A DNA stretch of 64,000 bases, taken from the NCBI GenBank assembly GCA_905221605.1, contig CAJNDS010002124.1:1-64000 (forward strand). The letters are read 5' to 3'. The DNA comes from Symbiodinium natans. Its lineage: Eukaryota; Sar; Dinophyceae; Suessiales; Symbiodiniaceae. How positions within the stretch are numbered: the first letter of the stretch is position 1; each line of letters starts with the position of its first letter. Below the pieces are notes generated by a model. The model was given only the letters and a program-made list of their open reading frames with translations, was not told the origin of the DNA and made no database searches. The translations under genes and the position numbers were made by a program. This document shows, piece by piece, positions 1-10,711 of the stretch.

Positions 1-150
1 TAACATAATATAACATAATATAACATAATATAACATAATATAACATAATATAACATAATATAACATAATATAACATAATATAACATAATATAACATAATA
101 TAACACAATATAACACATATAACACATATAACACATATAACACATATAAC
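1..150. repeat. 10-bp and 9-bp AT-rich tandem repeats
   Basis: Ten perfect copies of TAACATAATA fill positions 1-100, followed by one variant copy. The array then changes to a 9-bp unit, TAACACATA, repeated about four times to 150. The second unit looks like a one-base-deleted derivative of the first. The array is cut by the left edge of the window, so its full length is unknown. Confidence 0.95.
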
Positions 151-263
151 ATGTATTAATGTAGATACGTATGCATGTTTATATTATCTATCAGTGATAT
201 AACACTTAATAAACGTGTATACCAGCCATCAAAAAATGAGTACACCATAAAAAGTATCATGGT

Positions 264-1095
264 CTATTCAATATAAGCGATTTGCATGGCCCGGGGGTCA
301 AGTGTCAGTGCTGGCTCACTTGGGATGGCCGCCAACCACATGCCTGCGTGCGCTCCGCCTTGCGAGCGCAGCAAAGCCTTAGAAGCTGGCGGCAGGGCTG
401 GTAGCAACACGCGCTCGCGATAGTGAAGGTTTCGTGTCCGCGTCGCGTGATGCTGCCAGCGATGCGGCCAGTCTACAGGGCCCGCATCGCTGGGTCGTGG
501 CGGGCAAGCGCCCTCGTCAATCAGAAGGGCGCGGGCGGTGGCGGCATGGGATGGTCCCGCCTCCGGCGTCCAGCGCTGTGAAGCTATGCGTGGCAGCAAT
601 TGGGAAGCGAGAGCGGATGACTGGGAGGGCATCCATCCACGCCGCCCAGTACGCTCCTGGGGCCATGCGCTCAGCCGATTGGAGGCCAAGGCCGCCATGC
701 ACGGCTGGCATGGATGTGATCGGCCAGGCCAGGCCGGCGTCGATTTCTGATATGCCTCCCAGGCATTCCTGTAACGTGTTCCACATGGCCTGGTCATGGG
801 CCCGCGCATATGGTGCTGCCTGCGAGGGCGGTAGACTGCACACATGTACGCAAGGCGCGGCTCGCGTGCGGCGAGGCGCAGAACAGCAGCAGCAGCCAAG
901 CGGACTGCAGGATTCGGAAAGCTGCGGAGCTCAGACGAAGCTCTGGCGCCGTGGGCGACACCGTCAGGACGAGTGCAAAGAAGGGGCCAGCTTGGGACTG
1001 TAGCAGGGCCTGCGAGGCCGGGTCAAGCGCTGCCATGAGACGGATGGCGAGGTTGTCATCAATCAGCCGGGATGCGGCTCGCTGCCACCCTCGCG
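264..1095 (-). pseudogene. Decayed non-LTR reverse-transcriptase fragments, permuted order
   Basis: On the minus strand this stretch encodes pieces of the RT-like protein also found at 2.4-4.9 kb. Reading 5' to 3' on the minus strand: a carboxy-terminal motif (LDPASQALLQSQAGP, about 1030-960), then a more amino-terminal motif (AWLLLLFCASP, about 900), then an AHDQAMW...GGLGLQSA...AYWAAW segment (843-517), then a second carboxy-terminal motif (LPPASKALLRSQGG, about 390-330). The frame changes several times, so no intact protein is possible. The order suggests two tandem copies with the middle deleted. Family assignment rests on remembered conservation of these motifs in dinoflagellate retroelements. 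Confidence 0.6.
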
Positions 1096-1510
1096 GCTGT
1101 GCGAGCATGTAGGAAACGCGACATGCATGTAAACGCTGTTGCTTGACAGTTGTACATGTTGTTTGTCCTTGTACATGTGTCATGAAAAGCATGACGACAA
1201 CATGTGGAAAGTTGTGGCCTTTCATGTTCTTGCCAAGTGGAAAAAGTAGTGTAGTGAGCTCAATACGTCCCAGCGTTGAGCTGTTAGTGTCCAGAACGAC
1301 TGACACTACGTGGGGCCTCGGCAAATCTCGGCCTTGGCCACCACCACCTCCACCGCCTGCAAGGCGACATCGGGAAACCCGCACAACACCTGAGCCAGCC
1401 GCCAAAGCAAGTTCAGGAACAGGCACTGCATTCAACCCGTCAAACGGAACAGCATCCAAAGGCAAAGGATCGAAAGGCAAATCCACAGGTAAGCCCGGCA
1501 AAGGCCATCC

Positions 1511-1785
1511 GTGTGGAAGAAGCGTGCTTGCAAGCGCGATCCACATACAGGCAAGTGCATCCGTTCGAAGACGCGGTCACGCACAGCTGTGCAGAAGCGC
1601 GACTTGAAGAAGCGTTTGCACCAAGTCAAGCAACAAATCCGCGCAGACTCTGCCGTGGTTGCAGCCACAGCGAGCACTCTGACCAAGAAGCAGACGAAAG
1701 TGCTGAGAGCTGTTGCTGCGACTCCCCGGTTGAGGTCACCGCGCATAACACATCCGAGTCGAACGATTCGTTCTTGAGCGTTTGA
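1511..1785 (+). other. Short overlapping open frames of unknown origin
   Basis: Two overlapping + strand frames are open here, one rich in Lys/Arg and the other in Glu, Ser and Cys. Just upstream (about 1430-1500) a Gly-Lys-rich stretch resembles the GKGKG-type linkers of dinoflagellate retroelement polyproteins. The segment lies directly 5' of the gag fragment and may belong to the same element. I do not recognise a domain. Confidence 0.25.
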
Positions 1786-1936
1786 AGGAAGGCTCTGGTT
1801 TTAAAGCCATTGAGCAATCCCACAAACTCAGTGTCTCTGGCAAAGTGCCGTCGAGATACGCCCTGGAAGGTTTGAGCCTTATAGTTTCAGTAGTGTTTCA
1901 GTTACGGTAGGGGTAGGTCACCAAACCTAACACCCT

Positions 1937-2385
1937 GTGTTACAGTTGTTCTTGTTGCCTTGCTCGAAAGCCAAATGGCGAACACAAGAGCAACGAATTC
2001 AAATGTTAGCCAACCAGGTGCAGCAATTGACAGCCCAGCTTGAGTCGCAGCAACACGAGCTAGGCAACAGGCGAACTGCCTTGGAACAACAAGCACAGGC
2101 GACGAACGCTGCTCTGACGGTAGCGCAGTCAGCCATTTCGCAGTTGACCGCCGCGTCACAACAGTCAACCCCTGCGGAAGTAAAACGCAAAACACTCACT
2201 CCCAAGTTGGTGAAACCACCGGAACCTTTTTCCGGAGTTGATGCTGATTGGGAACGTTTCTCACATCTGGGATCGGCACTGTGGATCCGGAGTATCCAGA
2301 TTTGCTCAAAGAAGCCGCTGGTCAAACGGATGAGATTGATCCATCCGATATGATCATCGATGCAGAGGAGCTGTGCACCAACATT
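1937..2385 (+). pseudogene. LTR-retrotransposon gag-like fragment (broken)
   Basis: The frame encodes a Gln-rich coiled coil (heptad-like, about residues 15-75), then KPPEPFSGVDADWERFS, a motif typical of the gag start of Ty1/copia-like elements in dinoflagellates. After about position 2260 the reading continues in another frame as VDPEYPDLLKEAAGQTDEID, so there is at least one frameshift. Coding similarity stops at 2385, where a run of 18 T begins, which is the poly(A) tail of the minus-strand element inserted here. No protease, integrase or RT of this element follows. Element class is inferred from the gag motif only. Confidence 0.5.
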
Positions 2386-2386
2386 G

Positions 2387-2404
2387 TTTTTTTTTTTTTT
2401 TTTT
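2387..2404 (-). other. Poly(A) tail of inserted non-LTR element (18 T on + strand)
   Basis: An uninterrupted run of 18 T on the + strand equals an A tail at the 3' end of the minus-strand element at 2406-5270. It abuts the last gag-like codon, as expected for target-primed insertion. Confidence 0.75.
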
Positions 2405-2456
2405 CGTCGCACCTTTTTGCACCTGCACGTGAAAGTTCTCAACCTTCGCCCCCGCA

Positions 2457-3127
2457 TCACAGCCGCTCAGCGAGCAGATCCCCCAAGGGGATCTCTGCGC
2501 CATCACCGGCATCCCGCGTGCTGACCGGCAGCTCCAGCAGGGACTGCGCGTGGGCCCGCATGGCAGCGAGCCCTGCAAGGGCCGTCCACCGCCGTGTCAG
2601 CGCCCGCGCCGCAGCAATTTGCGCCCAGGGGGCCCGCACGCGGCTGCGGACCCGTGCGAGGCGGCGAATGAAAGCCAGCGTCCCGCTGCTGAAGCGGCCC
2701 CCGACCTCCAGGCCGAACACGACGAGGCGGCAGCGGCCCCGTCCGCCCGGCTGAAGCTCAGGGTACGTGCGCATCTTGCGCTGGGCAGCCTGCTCCAGCG
2801 CATACCGATGGGCACCTCGGCGCCGTCGCTGGGGTCGACGGGGCATGCCGGCAACTCCAGCAGAGTGGCTGCATGCGCCCGCAGCGCCGCCAGGGAGACG
2901 ATACCCGTCCAGCGGCGGACGAACGCGCGCCCCGCTGCCCCCCGAGCACCACGGAGCGCGAGCCGCGCCACGTGCCCGCGCCAGCCGCCACAAGAAGCCT
3001 AGCGCTTCTGCTCCGAAGCGTCCGCCCATCCCACTTCGAGGCCGAACACGACGAGGCGACACCGGCCACACCGGTCGGGGCGGAGCTCAGGGCAGGTGCG
3101 GCGCTTGCGTGCTGCTGCCTGTTGGAG
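2457..3127 (-). repeat. Tandem duplication (~330 bp) of the element's 3' domain
   Basis: The 3'-terminal coding block, with motifs RKxRTxPELxP, CRLVVFGLEVG, RRLARxRxxxRAPW, LLELP and DGAEIP, occurs twice in succession: about 3127-2798 and 2797-2457. The two copies have diverged by substitutions and indels, so the duplication is not recent. Confidence 0.65.
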
Positions 3128-4728
3128 GGCGAGTCCAGGCACAGCGTCGCACCCGGCGCGTGCTTGCCCGCTACGCTGGACTGGGCTGACGAGCGTGGTG
3201 TCGACAGCCACCTGCACCCCGCCAGATGGGCAGTCCATTGGCGACGACCTCTCTGCGCCACGCATCACTGGCAGGCAGGTCCAGGTTCATGTCGCGTAGC
3301 GCGGTGCTGGCGGCCTCGCATGCCCCGGTTTCTCGGCAAACACGTGCCGCCACGCGCTCAAGGGGACCAGCTCGGTGGGCCAGCACCCCCACTTGAGCGC
3401 TCGCTGACCTGTGGTCTCCATACTCATCCAACGCCCCCCCACAGCGGCATCGCTTCGGTGCCAGGGGGCATGCTGAGGCGGCGTAAAAGCATGATCCGGA
3501 ATTCGTCGCTGGGGACGGCGAAATCCGGTCCGACGGTCCTGTGGGCAAAACAGTCATGGCGCAGCTCGCGCCGGGACCGCTTTGGGACAGCAGCAGCGCT
3601 CGAGATGCTGGGTCAAGGTCTGACAAAAGTAACTCGAGCGCACGCTTCTCCAGGGCAGCCCCGGCGCAACGCTGCCGTCCTTTGCGCGTGGTTGGCGGGC
3701 CCACACTGTCAGCCTCCGCCGCGTGCGAGGGAGCGGCGCCATCGAGCAAGGACGTCCACGAGGGCGCCTCAAGCCCCTGCAGGCGCAGCCATGCAGCCGC
3801 GCACTTTGCCTCCCTGGTGCTGGGCGGCACGGCAGATGCCTCGCCGAGCATCGGGCGCAGCAAGTCCGCCAGCGCCTGCGGGTGGCACTCCTTGAGCGCC
3901 CCGATGGTGTCCGCCCAGGACGCCCAGTATACGCCGCGTGCCGATGCGCGGTAGCCGACGGCAACCCCAACCCCCCCATGCAGAGTGGCAGGCGCGCCCG
4001 CTGCGCGCGGGCTGGCGGTATCGCAAGCGCGGTATCCGCCCCCGAGAGCAGTCTGCCCAGGCACTCCAACACCGCTTCATCATGCGCAGCTGCGAAGGAA
4101 GCCGTGTCCGCTGGCGGGACTGAGCGCAGGAGATAAATCCAACAAGAGGCGCCACAGAAGAGCAACAGTAGCCACGCGCACTGCAGGTCTTGCACGTCCG
4201 AACAAGGCCGCATGTTTGGCGCGGGCCTCTTCCAACGTGGCGGCGATGAACTCGCGGGTGCCCCCAAAGCGAGCGGTCCTTGTTTCGCCGCCGGCAAGCT
4301 CCAGTCCCCTCGCCAACACGAGACGCCATCCTCCCCGGGCGGGATCGCCGCGACCAGTCCCGGCGGCTCCTCCCCCGCGGCATTCCAGGCCCGGGTTTTG
4401 CCGAGGTGGATCTGCACGTTGGCATGCCTCGGCAGACTCGTTTGGGCGACGTGCAGCACATCCAGGGTTCGTTCCGGGTCCGACGTGAGGTACACGTCAT
4501 CCAAAAACGCGAAAAAGCCTTCCCCGGGCTGGAGCCCTGCGTGCCACTGGCCGGGTGCATATAGCCCCGGCATCAATGGATCCCCCTGCTCCCCGCCCTC
4601 CCCTTGCAGCACTTCGTGCGCGCGCCCCTCGGCATCGTAGAAAGGGAAGCGGCTACTGCGGGCATAGAACATGGCGAAAGAAGCCTGAGAGCTGAGCATG
4701 ATCGCGAAGGCCGCCAAAGCATGCTTGC

Positions 4729-4788
4729 TCGGGAGATGTGGTCGTAAGCCCCCACGCCTCGGGAGATGTGGTCGTAAGCCCCCACGCC
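4729..4788 (-). repeat. Exact 30-bp tandem duplication inside RT motif A
   Basis: Positions 4729-4758 and 4759-4788 are identical 30-mers. On the minus strand each encodes GVGAYDHISR, so the catalytic motif A is duplicated in frame. Confidence 0.95.
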
Positions 4789-5279
4789 GTCAATGCTCAA
4801 GATGGTTGTGCGCGGGTCCGCTTCCGTGGCCCCGCCCGTAGCGCGCGTACCAAGGCCTCGGGGCCCGCCCTCGTGCTGAGAGCGTACGGGGTATACCATT
4901 CGTCCCAAGCGAAGCAGCGCCTCAACGACCTGCTGTGGGACCTCCGCCCGCGCTAACTTGGCCGCGGCTTGCTTGATGAGTTCAGTGGTTGCTCATCGTC
5001 CCGCAAGACACGGAGATGCTCGTTGGTGCACCCGGCGGTGAGCGCCTTCGCCGCCCTCGAGAGCTCGCCGAGGTGAGCGAGGGCGGTAGCTCGCTCAGCT
5101 CGTCATTGCCTGTCAGCTTCGGAATCCTCCGGAGCGGTGGACGTGCTACGCCGCTGCCCGTCCCTCTTGCTGTGGGCGGCATCCGCGCTTTCACGCACGA
5201 GTTGCACCCATCGATCAGTGCAAAACATGTTCTCCCTGCGTCGAAGCTCGGAGGGCGGGATGCGCGTCTGTCCGGGCTC

Positions 5280-5388
5280 CCCAAAGAGCCCAATACTCCT
5301 TACTTAAGGAATATTCCTTAATTTATAATAAGGATTCCTTTGTGATTTAAACTATATTCCTTAATTAAGGGGTATTGGGCTCTCTGGG
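5280..5388. mobile_element. 109-bp fold-back (MITE-like) element
   Basis: Two 35-bp arms, 5280-5314 and 5354-5388, are inverted repeats with three mismatches. The left arm begins CCCAAAGAGCCCAATACTCC, and the arms are separated by a 39-bp AT-rich loop that itself contains the palindrome AAGGAATATTCCTT. The block is much more AT-rich than its flanks. I do not see a clear target-site duplication. It sits at the 5' edge of the non-LTR element above. Confidence 0.65.
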
Positions 5389-5581
5389 TCTCGGAAAAGA
5401 AGCATGCGTGGCGCAAGGAGAAGTAAGTAAGCCCTGCATGCCCGTAGGCGGCCTCTTGGAGGAGCAGGCAAAGAACGCAACTTTACATGGTGTCAAACTG
5501 CATTTGAGCATGACGTCACGTCAATGTTAGAATCATTCTAAACATCGACGGCTTTTGACGAATCATCTTTGTTCAATTTTC

Positions 5582-5857
5582 TCAATGCTGTACAAAATCA
5601 ATGAATGCACCCCGCGCGATGTCAAAGAAATTTGTCACGTACTCAGTCCAACAGGTATTTCCATTGAAACGCGCAAAAGCTTCAAGCTGCGTGTACCAAC
5701 AATCGCGAGGTCTACCAGGAACGCGAACTCCATTTGGCGACCAACTCATCGCACGCTTCACCCACCTGCTTGCAGGCAACTTTGCCACATGATGTGCGAA
5801 ATTCCAATAGCCATGGATGCATTTGTAAGACCAGCTCTGCAAGTTTAACGTATCCAT
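5582..5857 (-). pseudogene. C-terminal fragment of a second LINE-type polyprotein
   Basis: The 91-residue minus-strand frame contains NFAHHVAKLPASRW, then GRPRDCWYTQLEAFARF, then a short Trp/Phe-containing tail. The order WGHVAR-like / GRPxxxW / FA is the usual carboxy end of LINE ORF2-like proteins in many eukaryotes. No RT core is joined to it, so it is a fragment. It differs in sequence from the 2.4-4.9 kb element. Confidence 0.55.
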
Positions 5858-5881
5858 CCGTCGCGGGCTCCCACTCCCGCG

Positions 5882-6307
5882 TCACCATCGCGGACCGCCT
5901 CGAGCGCCACCCTCATCGCGTTTCGGAGGATGCCACTGGCGTGGCGGCGACTGCAGCGTGAATACGCATTTTTCCACTTCCGACGCAAGGTCGACATCGC
6001 GCAGGCACGGCAGACAGGCAAGGGCGCGCGTGGCGACCGCCGGCCCGCCATACACCTGCAGCAAGGCGGACTGGACGGCCGCCGGGACGTAGCCAGAGGC
6101 ATCCGTGCACAGAAGCAAAGTGGCTGCCAACGGCAGCGGTGCGTCAGGCAGGGCCCCGAGCTGAGCAAGCACTGCCTGCACATCGTGGGCGACGGGTTCA
6201 CTCGGGAATTCCGCTGCGGCCACGGCGCACACGGCCTGCAGGATTTCAGCTAGCTTCTTTGGCGCCCACCAGCTGGCTCCAGCGTGGGTCGGCGCCCGGA
6301 AACGCAC
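5882..6307 (-). CDS. Unidentified open frame, Ala-rich
   Basis: A 141-codon minus-strand frame, GC-rich, with a stretch reading TLLLCTDASGYVPAAVQSA followed by ACLPCLRDVDLASEVEKC. Composition is protein-like, with helical Ala/Leu/Val pattern and few low-complexity runs, but I recognise no domain. It lies among retroelement debris on the same strand and may be part of an element. Confidence 0.3.
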   Translation of the reverse strand: MRFRAPTHAGASWWAPKKLAEILQAVCAVAAAEFPSEPVAHDVQAVLAQLGALPDAPLPLAATLLLCTDASGYVPAAVQSALLQVYGGPAVATRALACLPCLRDVDLASEVEKCVFTLQSPPRQWHPPKRDEGGARGGPRW

Positions 6308-6309
6308 GC

Positions 6310-6833
6310 CAGAGCTCTACGGCCCGTCCAAGCAAGGACCCGGCAGAAGTATGAAGCAGGGGAACGTACAGTTACGAGTTACGCATCCCTTGCACCTTTC
6401 TGGGGGGGCCATTTGCCAAGGGATCCAAGGGGGCGCTGGCGCCTCAGTTGGCGTGAACCCCAACTCTCCGGCGTGTTTAAAGGGCTCAGCGTCCCGGGGC
6501 GAAGCGAAAGGCGTATTCACGCTCAGCGTGTCGGAAAGCGTTTCGGCCTCGTCAGCAGTGTGCTCGGGATGCTCGGGTGGCGGGAGAAGCCGCGTGCATA
6601 GCGGGGCGGCGTTGCGGGCCTCTCTGGCATGCGGGCGGAGCATGTCAGGCTCCTGCTCCAGGACGTCAGCGTGCTCGAACTTTTAGCGTACGCGGCCACC
6701 CAGCTTGCCAACGCCGAGATCCCTGTTGCCATTTAGCCGGCGGGGTGCTTGGTGGATGAAAACCAGCAAATGGCCATGGGAGCGCGGGTGAACGACCTCT
6801 GCGCGAGGACCAGACTGGCATGGGCCTGATCCA

Positions 6834-6865
<32 letters not shown>

Positions 6866-7400
6866 AGATCTCGACTTCCATGACCACCGTCCTGCTGTCA
6901 AAATGAACCAACACCCTTTGTGGTATCTGATGAGCGTGCAAATAAGTCGCTGCCGGCGATGCGAACGGGGTAGGGGAGCCTATGGAGCCATCATCGTGCC
7001 GACTGAGGTAGCATGTCAGGGCCGGGAGTGTGCACGGGCAACATCGCTCTGCAAAAGCGGCTGCGGCACAGAACTGAAGCTGGAGAAGGCCGACAGCACA
7101 TAGCGAGCTTGGTCAAACGGTTGAGGCTGTTTTTGTGCCCGCCCTGCCCCCCCCCCCCGCCTGCGTCGTGTAGGCCGCCGCTCTGCCGCGCCTGCTACGG
7201 CTTCCGCGGCCGGCAGCTGCGAGTCGCCGCATCGCGGAGCGGAGGCGGTGTCGGCAGGCCAGGCGTGCGCGGCGAGGTGGCGGTGTGGAGGACACGGCAC
7301 GAGAACTCTGGGGACTGCCCGGCATCTGTGCCATGGTGTACGACACCCGTTGAAAAGGGCGTTTGAGACGCACACCAATGGTGCGCAAAGATTCCCATGC
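6310..7400. other. No gene recognised
   Basis: About 1.1 kb of GC-rich sequence with short overlapping frames on both strands and no recognisable motif. It includes a C-run near 7149-7158. It lies between retroelement fragments and is probably eroded element sequence. Confidence 0.4.
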
Positions 7401-7559
7401 CATCACACCAACTCGCCAAGTCGATCTTGAAGGGACGCCACATTCCCCTCTGCTGGGTGAGAGCAGATTTGGGGACAGAAAAAGGGTCCACTCCCGCTTC
7501 GGTTCGTGCAAAACAGTGAAACACAAACATTGGTCCATCCTGAGCCAGAAACTTCATCG

Positions 7560-7834
7560 TGCCCAATCTGGTCTGGCGTCACAGCGAGCTGGGAGCCGCG
7601 ACTCAATGCGCCTGTCGTCCGCGACGGGCACGTCGATGTTTCAGCGACGCGGACATTGCGAGGGGCGAGCGGCAGGGGCAGGTGTAGGCGCCACAGCGGC
7701 AGCAGACTGCGGAACTGCGCGTTCGGAAGGGAGACGGGTTTGTGTGTGTAGGCGGGACATGGCGGGACGGTGATGGCACGGGCCAAGTGTGGCCCAACCT
7801 GCGACAGCAGCATGCGTCTCGCACGCGGGCTCAT
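7560..7834 (-). pseudogene. RT-element C-terminal fragment
   Basis: The minus-strand frame starts with SPRARRMLLSQVGPHLARAI and continues to WRLHLPLPLAPRN. This matches in order and spacing the SPASRALLLSQSGP ... LRLPLPLAP region of the element at 2.4-4.9 kb. The frame then degenerates. No RT core is attached. Confidence 0.5.
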
Positions 7835-9550
7835 CTGAAATCCCGCAGGCTAACTATGACCTGGCTCGCTCGCGGCAGCGTGGCTGCTGCTCCTGCTCCT
7901 GTGCGGCACAGCGTGCCAAATACTTTCTCCAGCGATGATGTCGCTTCTGTGACATGCGTGCGTCTCGGCGTGTGAGGTGTGAGTGACTTTCCTGAGTGGC
8001 TCTTTCACGCAGCATGCGTTCTGGATGTTTTGGTAGTTTCACGGGCACTGTCCTTGGAATGAAACTGACCATGCTGACCACTTGACAGTTCCCGCAACAC
8101 AAGGACAAGATGTTTAAGGCGAACGGTCTCCCCAATTCTGACAGCCTGCACAAGGTCTTCCTGCCTTGAGCCATTAGTCCGGCGCACCTTTGGACCGCTG
8201 CATGCAGCGAGCACCATGCTTCCCGCATCACATACGAAGTTTACATGCCCCGAGGCGCGAGCATGGCCTCTGGAGCACGCCGTGGTGCGCGAGTTACCCG
8301 CCACGACTTGCAGACATGAACGTTGAGGCGGCGGTGCCGATCTTTCATGAGGGACGCATCGAGATCCTTTCTGGCCTGCCTTTGTGGCAAGGCTCCCGAC
8401 TCGACCATCGTCTCTCCCCAACCAGGCGAGGTGAAACGACGCGTGCACCAGAAGCCGGCGCCTCCTCGCGCGGCATCGGGCCGCCACAGTCCCTGCATGT
8501 CCCTGCCCACATGCTTCCTGCGCGATCATGGCATGGATCGCCTGATGGTCGGGATTGCTGGCGATCGCCTCCCAACACGCCGACGCCGCTTGGCTCCTCG
8601 AGCTGCCGCCGGCCTGAGCTGGGCGACTGGGTCCTCGCCAGCCTGTGGGTGTCAACGGCATCCAAGTCTTCACCGCTCTCTAAGTCTACAAATTAACTTG
8701 GGTGCGCCATGCCGGAAGGACAGTACGTGTTGGACTTTTGGTTTCACTGTCAGCTCCTTCTTTCTTAAGCACACGATGATGCATGGCTTAGGAGATGCTG
8801 CGCACCTACACCCGTCCCTCCCCAGGCAGGTTGATTTGTTTTTCTCAGCAGAAAGATCAAACTGTTCATGCCTCCCAGGTATGATTAGCTACTCAATCCA
8901 GTACGAGTATTAGCTAAAACAAATACTGCAAAAAGTGTTTCACAGCAACTGCTGCTTCCGCCTTCATCAACATAATCGCTTTCTCCGAAAAACAGCATGG
9001 AACCTCGGATGTATATTGGTGCAATGTCATCAGCCGTCCCACGCAGCTCCGTTGCAAGCTACACCCGTGCCCAAACTTGAATACAAATTGGGGTACTATT
9101 GCTCCTGGGTTCGTGGCGACTTTGTCCCAACCATCGCGTTGGACAAATTCTGGCAAATTGAAACCTTGCAGCACAAATCATTTCAAGAGAAACTGTTGCT
9201 TCAGTTCTGTCATGGTTGTATATCGCCCTAAAAATTGCCATTGGGGCCCTGGCTGAAAGGACTGGACTGAAAAAAATTGCTGAACTCTTTGAACCTGCGC
9301 GGCATGACCCGCTAGTGCACTCGCCCACGGGATCACACCGTGACGATGAGGCTCCGTCTTTGCCGACGGCGCATGTCCATAAAATCCCAAAACTTTCTGT
9401 TTGGCTGGTTCCTGATGCATCCATGACGCTGCATCAGTGCTCGCGTTCAGCCCAGGCAATAAGCAACCAAGCTTCTTCGTTAGAAATGCCACGCTTCGCT
9501 GCCATCCCAACCCATCGCGGCGCCAGGAGCAAACGGATTATGTTGTCTCG

Positions 9551-9589
<39 letters not shown>
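9551..9589. repeat. (TGC)13 microsatellite
   Basis: Thirteen uninterrupted TGC triplets. Confidence 0.95.
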
Positions 9590-10671
9590 ACTCATGCCTG
9601 TCGTGCACTCATGCCAGCTCATGCCTGCCGTGTCCAGAACATCCAACAACAACAACATCAATCCAAACAAATAAACAATGCAACCTTGACGCAACACGGC
9701 GCCAGCGCTTGAAAGCGCGCAACGGGCATTATGAATCATTCCAACCCTTCCTCATGCTTCCTCCCACGCAGCAATCGAAGTCCATCTCCATCTCCCTAAC
9801 CTTTGTGGTCCTTGCCCTGCCCTGCACAGCCTGCGTGCAGCGGCAACGCGCTTCCCCGCCCAGCGTGGCCTCGCACCCATCGTCGGGGGAAACGCCAGCC
9901 AGCCACTGCTGCGGCACCGTAACACTACGGCAGTCGCAAGCGACTGATCACTCAAGTGCGACGCCACGAGAGTGCAGCAGGCCAATGCGTGAAGCAAGCG
10001 CCCTGGTGGTCTTACTGCTGTTTGCTTTATAGTTTTTTTCGTTTCGCATCTCATTTTTTGGGCGAAGAGAGAGTTTTAGGATTCGGGGTTTCGGGTGTTT
10101 AGGGCTTGTTCGGAGCCAGAAGTACCCTCCCTAAGGGTGGAGTGGCAGCTACCCTTTAGTTGTGATTCCGCCATGGGCATGCAACCCATGCAATATCCAA
10201 CCAAACACACATGCATCCCACACAGCCCAAGAGATCAAAGTGCACAGGTCTTTCGGCTCACAGAAACCAATGCCTTGAGTAGAGTCCTTGTGTGAGACAT
10301 GTGAACCATCTTTGAAGGATCTCACTGGTTGGGTTGCAACAAGCATTCACCACAACCTGCAACAGAACCATTACTACTGCATTAATGACCCTTAACGCCC
10401 CTTTACCTCTTGATGTCAGATGTGTTGAGTATCTGCTCGACGTGGCAAGGCACACGCAGCAAACTCAAAGGTTGCACTCCAGCTCATCCGATTCCTGAGC
10501 GCCACCGGATGCCCACAAAGGCCACATAGGCATAACTGCATGATCTGTCCAACTTTGCCCCCAACCATAGCATGCTAGGCATGATGCGGCATGCGCTCAA
10601 GACCCACCGCAAGACCCTCCGCGCAAGACTTCTACCCAAATCCCTAAGTGCCAAGCTCCGAAACCTCGAAA

Positions 10672-10711
10672 CCTCTGAGACACACTCTGAGACACACTCT
10701 GAGACACACAC
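10672..10711. repeat. 12-bp tandem repeat, three copies
   Basis: The unit CTGAGACACACT is repeated three times, the last copy imperfect, in otherwise unremarkable sequence. Confidence 0.85.

Larger units (their letters stand above)
2406..5270 (-). mobile_element. Degenerate non-LTR retrotransposon with RT domain
   Basis: Minus-strand segments in several frames join into one RT-type protein. From 5' (about 4.9 kb) to 3': RT motif A as ILSIDGVGAYDHISR (around 4800-4730, with an internal 30-bp duplication), then LQGEGGEQGDPLMPGLYA (about 4630-4580), the catalytic FAFLDDVYLTSDPE (about 4510), the HLGKTRAWN thumb-like motif, AWLLLLFCG, GGLGLPSA, SPASRALLLSQSGP, a CxC...H region (CRCGGALDEYGDHRSA, about 3430-3390), and a terminal CRLVVFGLEVG domain present twice. 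At least four frameshifts separate these pieces, so the copy is dead. It carries an A tail at 2387-2404. Autonomy and clade cannot be judged from this copy. Confidence 0.7.

Noticed and set aside
434-1003. + strand 189-codon frame
   Set aside because: Shadow of the minus-strand RT fragments; no independent motif.
2387-2404. T-run as a transcription terminator
   Set aside because: Its position at the junction of two retroelements and the minus-strand RT order make a poly(A) tail the better reading.
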